Shown: one piece after another, positions 13,101 through 24,493 of the stretch
Layout: each line of letters opens with the position of its first letter
Numbering within the stretch: the stretch's first letter is position 1
Source: Larus michahellis
Taxonomy: Eukaryota; Chordata; Aves; Charadriiformes; Laridae
Assembly: GCF_964199755.1 (NCBI RefSeq)
Contig: NC_133900.1
Span: 16,631,201-16,695,200 of the forward strand
Reading direction: 5' to 3'
DNA: 64,000 nt
Position numbers and translations under genes: made by a program
Notes under the pieces: model-generated
Told to the model about the DNA's origin: nothing
Databases searched by the model: none
The model's input: the letters and a program-made list of their open reading frames with translations, nothing else

Positions 13101-16100
13101 ATACCTGGTTTTCCTCCCAGGGGCTGAGCACTCGATTCTGTCCCTGGGCTGCTTTAAAAGCGCTTGGCAGAGGCTGCAGAGGCAGGAGGGATCCCAGCAG
13201 GACCCCCCCGGAGGCTTAGCCAGGGCCAGCGCGTGTGTGTTTGAATTGGCTCTGTGGTACGGCCGAGTCAGGGGAAGGGGCTTTGGCACCGTCCCCCCTC
13301 CCACAACCGGCTTCTCCTGCCCCTTGGTGAGGACGTCGCGGCAGAGCTGCAGCTTCCCCGATCCCGACTGGAGCACATGTAACTCTGCACAAGCCACCGT
13401 TATCAGGAGAGAGCCGTTTGTGGCCTGTGAGTAGCACACGGTGGCTTTGAGTGTTGTTGAAAACAGCCAGAGTGAAAAATCAGAAGTCACACTGTACCGG
13501 TCCTCCCAGACGTAGCAGGCTGATGAGAGACAGGCTGAGAATACGGCATGTGTTTCCCATTCCAGGACACCTTGTCACCCTTTTCGGGGGCGACATGCCT
13601 ACATCCGTACCGGGCAACCCTGTCTGCATGTGCCCACACAAGCACAGGGCGCCGGGGCTGTCCCCTTGGTGCTGTGGATCCCCGGGGATCCCTGCGACGC
13701 GGTGGCAGCCTGAGTCAGCCGGTGAGTCAGGCTGTGGGCATGGGCCGCTGGGTACCAGCCCTGCCAGCTGCGGAGGCGATGTGCAGCCGGGAGGGCGTCT
13801 GGAGTGCGAGGAGGCAGCAGTGCCGGTTGGTGGAGAAAGGAAAACAGGGCAGAGGGTGTAGGGGAGGGGAAAGGGACGCCAGGGAATGAGGAGCAGGAGG
13901 AGCGGGAGGTCTAGGAGCAGGAAGGCTCAGGGTGCAGTAGGAGGATGAGGGAGCTGGCAGGCAGTGCAGGAGCAAAGAGCGTTGTCAGTGAAGCTTGGGT
14001 TAGTTTGGTTTTGAAGCTCTGCATCTGGGCCCGGAGCAGGTATGGTTTGTCAGGGGCAGCCGTGTAGAGCCCAGCGTTGCTTCTTTCATCACCAATTCCC
14101 AGACACGCACGCGTACCCCCCAGCCCACTTCCAGGTTTCACCTCCATGACGGACCTCCAGAGGGAACAGTGGAAGGAGGGTGGGTGTGCACACCCGTGGC
14201 TGGGTAGTTGAAGCCACCTAGAAGGCCCACGTGGTGGCCCTGGGCCACTGCTGGGGCTTGGCAGGGCTGTACAACCTCCCCTCGGAGGTTAACAGCAGCG
14301 GTGCCGGGCTGCAGGGGGGCTCCTGGTAGAGAGCTCTGCTCCCAGGCACTAGGGAGCGTTTTCCTGCCTGCGGAGACCTTTTGCCTGGGCTGTGCTCCTG
14401 TTTTTGGGACACATAACCCAGGGCTGCTCCCGGTGATGTCAGCGGGGCCTTTCATCATTGGTTGGGAAGAGCTTTGGCCAAAAAAAATGGAAAGGAGAAG
14501 AAATATTCCGGGCGAGAGGCTGGCGTTCTGGCTTGATGAAGGCGGCCTGGCTTTAAACCTGTTATTAAAACTGGAAACAGGAAGTTTTCACTCTGAGTAG
14601 GTAAACTCTTGTACCTCGAAATGACTAAACGCACAGGGCTGGAAGTGACACCTTTGTGCTAAGCTTCGTGTTTCCTCCAGCTGCCGCACAGCGCGCGGGG
14701 CTCATGGCAGCTGGCGGGGCTCCTCTCGAAGCTTTCTTCCTTTGTAAACTCTGGAATTAACTTACAACGTAACGCGATACGGAACAGAGCGCCTTCTGCA
14801 GCGTTACCGTGGGGTGAGCGTGTCCCTCAGCCCTGCCCGGGAGCCAGGAGGGTGGTTCTGTGACAGGACTGGTTTGAAGGCGGTTCAGCGAGGGCTCGGG
14901 CTGCAGCCCCAGAGGCAGCTGTGCGCGGAGGAAGCTCCCGGTGATGTCACTTCGCAGCGTGCCCTCTGGCTCCCGGGGTGGTTGTTTCCCCCCCTCTCCC
15001 CCTTTTCTTTTTCCTTGTAGTGGCTGCAGCAAAGGCTCCATTATTTGGCAGCGTGGCATTGCTTTTTGTCTATAAATGGAAGCGTTTGGCCCGTCTCCCA
15101 GTATAACACAAGATAGTCCTGTGCATCGGTTATGCAATCTGTAGCTTGATGACTTCATCAGAAGTCGGGGGAGGGCCGGCAGGGGGTGGTAGGAAAAAGC
15201 CTTTACCCTCAGCATCAGCGGCTGGTGTCTGTGTCGTCCCCCCCTCCCCGAAAGCAAAGGGGTGGGTGACAGGGCTCGGAGCAGCGAGGGATGGTTAGTG
15301 GGAGCGTTTCCCTGACCCCGGCCCGGGGAAGCTGCCGCAGCCCTCGCCATGACCGTGCTGCAGGGACCGCGCTTGACCAGGTTGTAAAGTGCAGCATGAG
15401 AGGGGTCCAGGGGGGAAAAGTGGAAAGAGGATCAGGGAGGGAACTTTCAAACCAGGGCAGATGTTGAAAAGAGAAAGAACCTAAATATTGGAGAGCTGCC
15501 TTTCAGCGGAGAGCCCTTCAGGGAATATCTGTGCAAAGTAGAGATGTGGACAAATTGTATTTTCTTGTTATTTCCTCAGAAGGGTCCTTGAAAACCTGAC
15601 CTTCATGCAGAAAGGCTGATCCTAATTTCCCAAGCTACAGTCAAGCACTGGTTTTAACCCTTTCAGTGACTGGGTTGGGGTGGGTGTCATGAGATTACTT
15701 TTCTCTAGCACCCAGTAATTTTTCAATCAGCCAGTAATTGACATAACTGAAACTGTCGATGGAGCAGATGAATCTAAACCTCCCCCTGGAATGGCTGAGG
15801 ATTAGGATCCTAAAGCGATACAGGTCCTTCCTATTGAGTCAATGTTGTTGACTTTTGGCACGTGCCGGGGGGCTGTGAGGTGCTTGGGTACGATCATGTG
15901 GAAGGTAGGTGGGAGAGAAGAGAAAATCCTTGAGCTCTTTTACGCCAAGGAGTACCTGGAATAAGGGAATAAGGGAGGCAGCACTACACCTGCCGCTTTA
16001 CAATCAAACCCCAAAATTGTTTTTGTTTTTTTGTTGTTTTTTTTTTTTTTTACTTCGGCCCTAGCTGGCCATCTGGTTTTGAGCGAGGTAGTGCCGGAGG

Positions 16101-16119
16101 GAGGCACCGGGTTGTTGTA

Positions 16120-16620
16120 AGCTTCGTTTTCCCCCGGCAGCGGGAGACCCTTGTGCTGCCGCGCTGCTGGACGCGCCCGGAGGGTCCGAGGGACCCCCCC
16201 CGGCCCCGGGGCAGCTCGGGGGGCGGCTCGGGGGACAGCCGCAGACCCCCCCGAACGCTCCCCGCCGACCCACACCCGCTCCTTCGCTGCCCGCGGGGGG
16301 GGGGACGACGTCCCGCCGCTCCCCGGCCCCCCTCCCCCGCAGCGGGGAGAGGCCGGTGACCCCCCGGGACCGCCGTGCCCCGCCGGTCCCCCGCCGCCCC
16401 GGTGCCCGCCGGGCCGCGGGCGGGCAGCGACACCTGCCGGCTGGCGCAGCCTCGCCGGGCAGCAGCGGCGGGCACGGCGGCAGCAACCGGGGAGCCAGGG
16501 TAGGAGCGGGGGAGACACGACACGGGGCTCGGGTAAAAGCCCGGCCCTGCGGTGGGATGCTCGGAGGGTCCCCGGCCCCCTGGCAGCAGCCGGCTGGCGG
16601 CGGAGAGAGGAGGGTTTGGT
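16120..16620. promoter_or_regulatory. Intragenic GC-rich CpG-island-like block
   Basis: Base composition changes sharply to very G+C-rich with frequent CpG, unlike the flanking intron. G runs at 16208-16211, 16218-16223 and 16230-16234 lie close enough to form a G-quadruplex, and a ten-G run is at 16295-16304. Open frames of up to 244 codons cross the block on both strands but are Pro/Arg/Gly/Ala-rich, as expected from composition alone. It sits about 1.1 kb upstream of MAML3 exon 3, so it could be an internal promoter. Alternatives are a GC-biased intronic block or a non-coding RNA start. Promoter function is inferred, not shown. Confidence 0.45.
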
Positions 16621-16771
16621 ATTTAACCCCTGTGCCTGCTGTCCCTGGGCTTGCCCAGTGGGAAAAGGCAGCAAATCGGAGTGGAAACATAAAGAGAGCG
16701 CAGGGTGGTTTTAGGAGAAGGTGTCGGTGGCATTGCAGGCCCTGCATCCTTTCAGCCACACGCTTTTGGTC

Positions 16772-17171
16772 CTGTGAAGACAGGCTGAGAGAGTTGGGGT
16801 TGTTCAGCCTGGAGAAGAGAAGGCTCCAGGGAGACCTTATAGCCCCTTCCAGTACCTGAAGGGGGCTACAGGAAAGATGGAGAGGGACTCTGTCAGGGAG
16901 TGGAGCGATAGGACGAAGGGTAATGGTTTTAAGATGAACGAGGGGAGATTTAGATTAGATATTAGGAAGAAATTCTTTCCTGTGAGGGTGGTGAGGCACT
17001 GGCACAGGTTGCCCAGAGAAGCTGTGGATGCCCCATCCCTGGAGGTGTCCAAGGCCAGGCTGGATGGGGCTTTGAGCAGCCTGGTCTAGTGGGAGGTGTC
17101 CCTGCCCAGGGCAGGGGGTTGGAACCAGATGATCTTTAAGGTCCCTTCCAACCCAAACCATTCTGTGATTC
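16772..17171 (+). mobile_element. CR1 LINE 3' fragment (older subfamily)
   Basis: This is a 5'-truncated CR1 retrotransposon in + orientation. It carries the remnant of the C-terminal end of the reverse-transcriptase ORF ('gagagagttggggttgttca', then 'ttgcccagagaagctgtgga'). The diagnostic 3' region follows, 'gatctttaaggtcccttcca', ending in the CR1 tail 'attctgtgattc'. No poly(A) tail is expected for CR1. It lies in the MAML3 intron about 565 bases upstream of exon 3. It shares its 3' end type with the copies at 45958 and 57853. Confidence 0.93.
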
Positions 17172-17708
17172 ATTGCTGTGGGATGGAAATCTTAAACAAA
17201 CACGTTAGTGGTTAAATGCTGAGATTCTGGTGCAATATAGGGGGAATTAATGCTGACAGCTCCTACTCTTCCTTGTGTGTGCCTAAAACCTCGGCTCCTC
17301 AGTCCAGGGGACTGTGTGAAACCGCCATTATGGAGAGAAGGGAAATGGAGAGAAAATATATTTCTTGTCTCTATGATGAGGGAGGAAAAGTTTGGAAAAA
17401 CATGACTCTGAAGTTACATATCCTGTAAAGAAAATAAAAATAAACCTAGTACGTAACTTTATTATTTTATTATTAATAAATTGTAAAGTGCTTTTGCTTT
17501 ATCTGTGAGGGCTTTGAACTCCGTGAGAGAAGAGGAACCTGCCACCTGCTCCCTGTGGTGAACAGCCCGTGGCTTGGTCACAAGCAATGAGCATCTCTCC
17601 AAGGACTCTTACTTTCTTCAGGCTTCACTGTTCACCCATAGACTCAATGCGTCTTGTTAATGAGCCATAATTTCCCTTGCCCATGGAGCACCCTGAGTAA
17701 CGAGGTCT

Positions 17709-17727
17709 TCTCTCTCTCTCTCTCTCT
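17709..17727 (+). repeat. (TC)n microsatellite in the exon 3 polypyrimidine tract
   Basis: A run of TC dinucleotides ends only eight bases before the AG acceptor of MAML3 exon 3, followed by 'tttgcacag'. The microsatellite therefore forms the splice-site pyrimidine tract. Its length is likely to vary between individuals. Confidence 0.9.
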
Positions 17728-17735
17728 TTGCACAG

Positions 17736-17984
17736 GAGCAGCATCAAGTGGGATTGTCTCGGACCACAGGGCCTATGCAGCCTTCTGTCCCACCGGGCTC
17801 CAGCAGCGTGGTCACAGGCACGAGCTCTGGGGGCCCCTTCCTGGGAAACCAACCTCAGGCGGCCATCATGAAGCAGATGCTGATCGAGCAGAGAGCCCAG
17901 CTCCATGTGATAGAGCAGCAGAAACAACAGTTTCTAAGAGAGCAGAGGCAGCAGCAGCAGCAGCAGCAGATCCTAGCAGAGCAG
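17736..17984 (+). CDS. MAML3: MAML3 coding exon (third from last), polyQ
   Basis: MAML3 is a nuclear Mastermind-like coactivator that joins the Notch intracellular domain/CSL complex and recruits p300/CBP. This exon has an acceptor 'tttgcacag', a donor 'gtacag', 249 bases and phase 0 at both ends (83 codons). The translation contains the MAML3-specific block 'SSGGPFLGNQPQAAIMKQML', then an amphipathic Gln-rich helix ('IEQQKQQFLREQRQ'), a run of seven glutamines all encoded by CAG (17949-17969), and 'ILAEQ'. The match to MAML3 rather than MAML1 or MAML2 is from remembered protein similarity. The polyQ is in frame and may be length-polymorphic. Splicing to the next exon continues ILAEQ into QLQQQSHLPRQ. 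Reading through the donor would soon leave the conserved sequence. Confidence 0.95.
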
Positions 17985-20089
17985 GTACAGCATCCATTTG
18001 CCTCAGGCGCTGCAGTGCGTGCCGGTATGAGAGCATGAGTGCCAGAGACAGTACAACACCAGCCCTTCCTTCTACATTTGGTGATTCTCTCCCTGTGGCT
18101 CATATCATGGTATTTCAGCAATGGTTATCAAAGCAGAGGCATCTGTCTCAGTCCTACCATTAGCTTGGCAAATATTAGCCATGTTCCCAGCGGTGGGTTT
18201 GACAGCCGCATGGGGATTACAGACCCTGGAAAAGTTAGCTCTTAACCTGGTGTCTCAGCGGTGCGTTTACTCTGGCAGAAGCAGACTCTGCTACAGTTAG
18301 AGCTGCTGGTCCTCTCCCCTACCTCTGACTGTGGTCTTGCACTGGCAAAAGCTACGTTCAGCCGTGTAGTGATCTGGGACAATTAAAAGTAACCTAGCAA
18401 AGAAAAAAAGTTAGTATTGACCCAGATCGATTCCTTAATGTGGTTTATGACATACCAGCACAAGGGAGAGGCAGCATCAAGGGAGGAACCAGAAGCTGAA
18501 GTAGGAGAACAGTAAAACCAGCTCTCGCAGTGGCGGTGTGGAACTGCTGCACTGGAGCCCGCAGCCTGGCTTCTGGAGCTCTCGGGCTTTGCAATACGGA
18601 TGTTAAATTACCTGGCCTGAATGGGGGTGTTTTCTGCATGTTTAACTCAGCTGTAGTTTAAAAGCAACCCACAGAAAGTCAGTGGAAAGTCACACAGTTC
18701 AGTTCCTGTAAGCTCGTACCCAGGTTTAAAGTTGCAGTCCGCTAATGGTGCCTAGAAAATGCTCTGATAGGTCAGGAGTTGGGGAAATCCAGTTAAAGAC
18801 AGGGAGTTTGCTTTAATTTGGGTTAGAACTTGTGCATGTGGTATAACCACAGAAATACCGATAGCCTTCCGCTCTTCTCAGGGTCCTCTTGAGAAGCAGA
18901 AAAATTCACCCCCAACGAACAGGAAGGACGCTCCTAGAAATAGTCAGGGTAAAGATGCGTGAATTGGTTCAGAGGTGAACAAGCGCGGAGGAGTGAGGAT
19001 ACAGTAGTGTTCCCCCATCGTGGACTAGGCCACTTCGAGTGCATAAACCCAAGAGCCAGTCCCTGACCTGGCTGCTGAAGCCAAGCCTGAAGTGTGGAAA
19101 ACCTACAGACCTGTGGCTGTCAGGGGTGCTGGCATGGGTGAAAAGGGACGAACTCAGAGTCCTCAGGCTCCTAGATTTTGGGTGTTTAGTGCCTAACAAG
19201 GTTCCTTCCTGTTAACTTTTTGGTAGTCTGTAACACGTATTTATGAACGCAGGGATTCATACGTGCTTCTTTGCTGTCTTTGCCATTTTCTCGCCTTTGT
19301 TACACATCCTTGGTTTTGGACACCGCGTTTGTACAGCCGCAGATGAAGCACCAAGATACGTCCTTTTAGTAATTGTTTAGTCAAGTATAAACTAGGCTTT
19401 GAGAGCCCTGGTAAACACACTCTCTGTTTTTATAATCAGCCCTTGATTCTGTTTTAGATGCATGAGTATTCATAGAAAATAACCCCGGAGGAGCTGGGCT
19501 GGTGGGCTGGATCAAGGGAGAGGGAAGCATTTTGCAATCCCCTGCTCCCCAAATATCATTCCCTGAAGTGCAAGAGGGAAATGGGCCGTAGTAGCCGTTT
19601 GCGTTTTGGCTAGAGAAGGGTCCCAGGCGGCAGTGCTCAGGTGAGGGTGCAGCACTCCTTGCAGCCAAGTGCTTTGAGCACGGAGGTGGAGGCGAACCTT
19701 GTGCCAGCGGCACAAACCGCTAGACCTTGGCAGGGCTGGGGGAAGGAAAAAGGGCGTGTGGCCCTTAGACCTCGGTGAGCCAAGTGATCTCATATCCCTC
19801 CCTCTCCTTTCAGCCAGTTCGGTTCGCGCTGCAGAGGTCGAGATGAAGTGGTTGTGAGTAAGAAGAGATGATGCTCGGTGCTCGTTCCCTTTTGAACCCA
19901 AAGGAGCCCATGTGTTGAGTGCTCTCAGGAGGACTCTTCAAATGACTCCACTTGTCTCTCCAGCGCAGCTTGCTAGATAAGAAACGCTGCAGTTTTGCTG
20001 CAGCACTTTTGCCACCAGCCCCTTGCTCGGCTCATTAATTAATTAATCATCTTTTTCTCTTCTGCTTTCTTTCCCTCGTTCATGTCCAG
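17985..20089 (+). other. MAML3: MAML3 intron between polyQ exon and next exon
   Basis: The intron has a GT donor (gtacag) and an AG acceptor (gtccag). Apart from open frames of 64-129 codons, mostly on the - strand and with no recognised similarity, I see nothing in it. A TAATTAATTAAT cluster at about 20034-20046 lies just upstream of the acceptor. Confidence 0.9.
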
Positions 20090-20177
20090 CAGTTGCAGCA
20101 GCAGTCACATTTGCCTCGGCAGCATCTGCAGCAACAGCGGAGCCCGTATCCGGTGCAACAGGTCAATCAGTTCCAAG
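20090..20177 (+). CDS. MAML3: MAML3 coding exon (second from last)
   Basis: This 88-base exon encodes the Gln-rich linker of MAML3. It enters in phase 0 and leaves in phase 1, with the Gly codon completed in the next exon. The translation reads QLQQQSHLPRQHL, then QQQRSPYPVQQVNQFQ, matching the known MAML3 order between the polyQ helix and the SPQDIAAVR block. The donor is 'gtaaaa'. The acceptor is a tandem NAGNAG (CAGCAG at 20087-20092), so the exon can also begin at 20093 and lose one glutamine. Family and frame are certain. The choice between the two acceptors is not decidable from sequence alone. Confidence 0.94.
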
Positions 20178-23100
20178 GTAAAAGCCAAATCCTTTTTCCT
20201 GTATCGAGCCAACATATGTCCCTGTAGCGGGCACGTGACAGTTCCTGCGTTTTGGGAAGAGCAGGGATTAAGCAGTGTGCCAGAATAGGAAGCCGGGCTG
20301 GTTGCACGCTTGCACATACCACACATTTTACCAAAGGGGAATGCCCAGGTTTGTGTATTTAGTTAAGTTTCTAATTTCCTTTCTGCTTCCCTGACCTGCA
20401 TTCTTTTTGTTTGACGATTGTTTTGCCTCTTTGACATCTGGATTCTACGGATTTATTTTGTTTGCCTAAACTCTCATTATGCTTTTTTTTTTTCAGTTAG
20501 TGCCTCTCACTGTATCTTGGTTTTACTCCTCTTCGTTCCCCACTTTTATCTAATTTGATGAGTGGGGAATTTCAGAGGGGTCATCTTTATCTGAAGAAGT
20601 GTCTGAAAAATGTCAGGTGTGGGAAACACAGTGAAATATCTGAGTTGAAATGGAGATTTTTTTCATGTTCTCAAAAAAAGCAAGCGTTATTTCCCCGTGC
20701 TCGCAGGTAACTGAAGAATGTAAGGACAATCATTTTGGCTTAGGAAAATAAGTTAATTCCGAGCTTTTTAGGTGAAAAGCGTCAGCGGAATGTCTTCACT
20801 AACCGTGGATTCTAAATATACATGAAATAAATGTGCACTTGTGCTGTATATTGATGCCAGTGTCATGTCATGTAGCTGCAGCAGCAAACAAGGGAGGCAA
20901 CCCAGGAAATGCACGGGCAGCCCAATCTGCGGCTGCTGTATATCAGGGCGGCTCCTTCTGTAATCGCCTGCTCATTCTATTTTTACAGTATAAACTCTAG
21001 ATGAACCAAAATTTTTCCCAATAATTCATTTGCAAAATCAAAATATATCTGTGTGTGCGCCGCCGTGAGACGTAGACGTAAAATCTTTCTACATTAATGC
21101 TTTTTTGAAGCCTTGCCTTCGTATGTATCATTTAAAAGAACTGCAGAAGAAAGTTTAGGTTAATCCCACAGAGCAAGGAATTAATTTTCGTAAATGAGCT
21201 AATTTAAATATAAATATTTCACCGTTTTTCCTGTTTAGTCACAAGAATGTAATCGAGTGCAGTAGGTTATGTGTAAGTGAGACCAGAAGGTGGCCCAAAA
21301 TCTTAAAATCTGTTGAATCTCTCTTTTAACTGCTTCTTGTCTGAACTCTTGCCTCTTACACCGAGCACGGTAATTCACAAAAGCAGTGTGTGAACCACTT
21401 GCTGGTAGTGACTCCTTTGGAAGTTTTCAACTGCCATTTTCAATTAAAAAATAGCTAAAAATGCATGAAGTTTTATCATTATCTGTACACTTAAGCACTT
21501 GCTGGAATCATAGCAAAAAGAGACAGCTTCTAATCATGGAAGAGGGAGGTGATTAAGAAAATTCAAGGAGACCCCTGCGCCAATCATTAAGAAACCAGTT
21601 TAATTGATAGCACAGTTAAAGAAGAAGCTGCCGCTACATTTGCCCTGTGCAAGTGAGATCCAGATGGTCTCTCTTCACGCTACAAAACGCTTCATTTGTC
21701 TGCATGTTGGAGAGTTGAGCTAAAAGCATCCTCCTGCAGGAGACGCTTATCCTGCTGCAGCAAAAAGTAGCCATCCTCTGCATCACGTGTGCAAAACTAC
21801 AGGGGTGGCACTTCCTTTATTCATACCCCTCATGGAAACCAAGCCAACGCAAATAACCGGGCCCAATATTCTTTATTCTCTACAGATGTTCAGGTATGTT
21901 GTCTGCCACCGAGGGACAACGCGTAAGGGCTGATCTAAGAACATTCAGATTTTGCTGTGTACAGTTTATGACTCTTAAAGCAACCACTTTATATATACGT
22001 CTTGCATTTAACAGTGTTTGAGCTGGGAGTAATTGTATGCCTCTCACTCTCGGAGCTTCACCTGCGGAGTATTTTCTGTAGTTCGGTGTGGTAGTGACTC
22101 AAACCCACAATGAACCTACGGCATAATCAGAGCTACGGTAATTGTTTTTAAATAAAGATAGTAAATACAGAAGCATATTGGCTTCCCAGAAATCGATAGC
22201 TCCCCCCACCCCTGAAAGGAAGACAGAAGCATGGTTCAGTTATGATGACAGAACCATGGTTCAGTGGAATTTAACAAGGTTAGGATTTTCTGGTTTCCCA
22301 TCACTGGCCTAAGGTGGAGTAAAATGTGCTTATAATATCGATTCACTAATACACTCTCCCTGCTTTAAATGTCCACAAAAAACAATTTTTCTTCTTTGCA
22401 TAGACTTAATCAGTAACAATGATATAGAAAATCCATTCATTTATGCCTCCTGAGCTATTAAAAAATTGATTGGCCTTCTGAGCCTGACATTTCCATTTTC
22501 AAGGCTTACTTTTGAAAGACAATGGAGATATTTAAAAGAGAGCTTCAAACAGTGAACTGAAGTTCAGCTGCTTTGATGCCATTGAAGAAGGCCAGTGGAT
22601 GCTTTCTCATTGGCTTGCTAGAAGCTGAATTAGGCTTATCTGAAGAAGATAAGTGCTACTGAATCACAGTCTTTGAAGTCTTAGGGACTAATTTTTTTCA
22701 TGGAGGAGGGTGCCCCTTGTCACTGATCCCAGGGGAAAAAACAATACACACAAAAAGAAAGATTCATATTTATTTTTGAAAGGGGACTTTGGCTCCCAGG
22801 TTGCTTCTTAACGATTTCATTTGCGGTCCCAGCGAAGTCAGAGAAAGGCGGGCCTATTTTAGCCCTGCAGCTCCTGTGGCTGTGTGGCTTAGCTACCTGA
22901 GTAGGTTATTATCAGGGAGCCAACCATGGCATCACGCATGCAATGCAGTTCCTCAAGAATCCCAAGCCGTGAATTCCTTTGGGTACACATCCCAAAGTTG
23001 TCACAATTGAGAATTACTTAGTGAGTAAATCATTGGCCTTTCAACCTTGCCAGGCTCATTTTAGGCCTGCAGGGAAATTAGGCTGCTCGTCTGCATGGAT

Positions 23101-23501
23101 GGTATTCTCTGCTGAACAGCGTCCCGCTTCACAAATGGAATACATAACAGGATCAGCGATTCCTGTTTAGCGTAGCACTTGAGCTGTGTTGGCTGTCACC
23201 TTCAAGGAGAGGGGACCTGGCAGGTCAGGACAGAGGCTGCAGCCAGGGTGAGGTGGGGAACACATAATCTCTGAAACGCAGCTAGCGTTAGGCAGCAAGC
23301 ACATCTCCCAAGGATGGACGACCTTCTAGCTCTCCGCTGACCTTCACGTGAAACAATAATTTATTTGCTCAGAAAGCACAGCAATCTGAAATCCTGCTGT
23401 GATGCAGAAGCCTCCTACAGATTCTCTCTTATGCAAAGATGTGTTAATTGAGATTTACAGGGTTGTGGCTTTTTCTTACTTTCCTCCCTTTTTTGGTGTA
23501 G
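20178..23501 (+). other. MAML3: Last MAML3 intron
   Basis: Donor gtaaaa, acceptor 'ttttttggtgtag'. The intron is A+T-rich. No repeat family was recognised. Two 12-base perfect palindromes are present, CTCCTGCAGGAG (21731-21742) and GAACCATGGTTC (22251-22262). Stretches around 20870-21000 and 21560-21800 look complex enough to be conserved non-coding DNA, but that cannot be judged without an alignment. Confidence 0.9.
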
Positions 23502-24493
23502 GTTCTCCCCAGGATATCGCAGCTGTGAGAAACCAAGCAGCCCTCCAGAGCATGAGGACATCCCGAATGATGGCCCAGAACGCGAGCATGATGGCAATGG
23601 GTCCTTCCCAGAACCCCAGCACGTTGCCCACGACCGCAGGCCAGTCAGACATGGGCATGGCTCCTTACAGCAACGCCTCTTCCAGCCAGCCAGGAATGTA
23701 CAGTATGAGCACAGGGATGAGCCAAATGTTGCAGCACCCAAACCAAAGCGGCATGAACATGGCACATAACGCAGGCCAGGGAACGAGGCAGCCTGCCTCC
23801 GGACAAGCGGTGGGAATGGTGGGCAATTTTGGTCAGAACATGCTGGTAAACTCTGCTCTTCCCCAGCATCAGCAGCAGATGAAAGGATCCGTGGGCCAGG
23901 TCTTACCCAGGCCACAGGCACCACGGCTTCAAAACCTGATGGGGACTGTCCCTCAGGGAACACAGAACTGGCAGCAGCGAGGCTTACAAGGTATTCCTGG
24001 AAGGACTAGCAGTGAAATGGGGCCCTTCAATAATGGCACAACGTACCCGATGCAGTCTGGGCAGCCACGGCTGTCCAAGCAGCACTTCCCGCAGGGGCTT
24101 AATCAGACGGTTGTGGACACGAGTGGAACAGTAAGAGCCCTGAACCCAGCGATGGGAAGACAGTTGCTGCAACCACTACCTGGGCAACAAGGAGCCGGCC
24201 AGGCCAGGCCGATGGTGATGCCTGCAATAAGCCAAGGGGTCCCCACCATGGCTGGCTTTAGTCAGCCTCCCACGCAGCAGATGCCAGGTGGTAACTTTGC
24301 TCAGAGTGGCCAAGGCCAGGCCTACGAGCGGAATCCCACTCAGGACATATCTTACAACTACAGTAATGAAGGAGCAGGGGGGTCATTCTCCAGTTTAGCA
24401 GAGGGCGCAGACCTTGTGGACTCCATCATTAAGAGCGGACCAGGGGATGAGTGGATACAAGAACTTGATGAGTTGTTTGGAAACCCCCAGTGA
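23502..24493 (+). CDS. MAML3: MAML3 terminal coding exon
   Basis: This exon encodes the C-terminal 329 residues of MAML3 plus the shared Gly codon. The first two bases complete that codon, followed by SPQDIAAVRNQAAL and SMRTSRMMAQNA. A Met/Ser/Gln/Gly-rich low-complexity region follows ('GMYSMSTGMSQMLQHPNQSG'), then repeated QPRLSKQHFPQGL- and ARPMVM-type segments. It ends with ADLVDSIIKSGPGDEW and QELDELFGNPQ, then TGA. The acidic amphipathic end is the conserved C-terminal motif of the Mastermind family and part of the transactivation region. There is no globular domain; the region is expected to be disordered. No frameshift or internal stop is seen, so the gene looks functional. Its 5' exons lie outside the window. 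Confidence 0.97.

Larger units (their letters stand above)
1..17735 (+). other. MAML3: MAML3 intron (partial), upstream of exon 3
   Basis: No MAML3 coding sequence is visible here. In the known gene the large exon with the N-terminal CSL/Notch-binding region and a long polyglutamine stretch comes before this point, so this is read as the intron before the third-last coding exon. It holds a decayed MIR-like fragment near 2470, a purine-biased tract (5400-7100), several poly-T runs (1288-1300, 4351-4364, 4508-4528, 10432-10446, 10495-10508, 16034-16050), a GC-rich island (16120-16620) and an old CR1 tail (16772-17171). Open frames of 60-244 codons occur on both strands but show no family resemblance and no conserved start or splice context, so they are taken as chance. 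The assignment to this intron is inferred from the position of exon 3. Confidence 0.8.

Noticed and set aside
14757..15350. 197-codon - strand frame
   Set aside because: Intronic GC-rich sequence; composition-driven and without recognisable domains.
15940..16759. Open frames of 157-244 codons on the - strand across the GC-rich island
   Set aside because: Pro/Arg/Gly/Ala-rich in every frame on both strands, as expected from composition; no domain, and one frame runs into the CR1-adjacent sequence.
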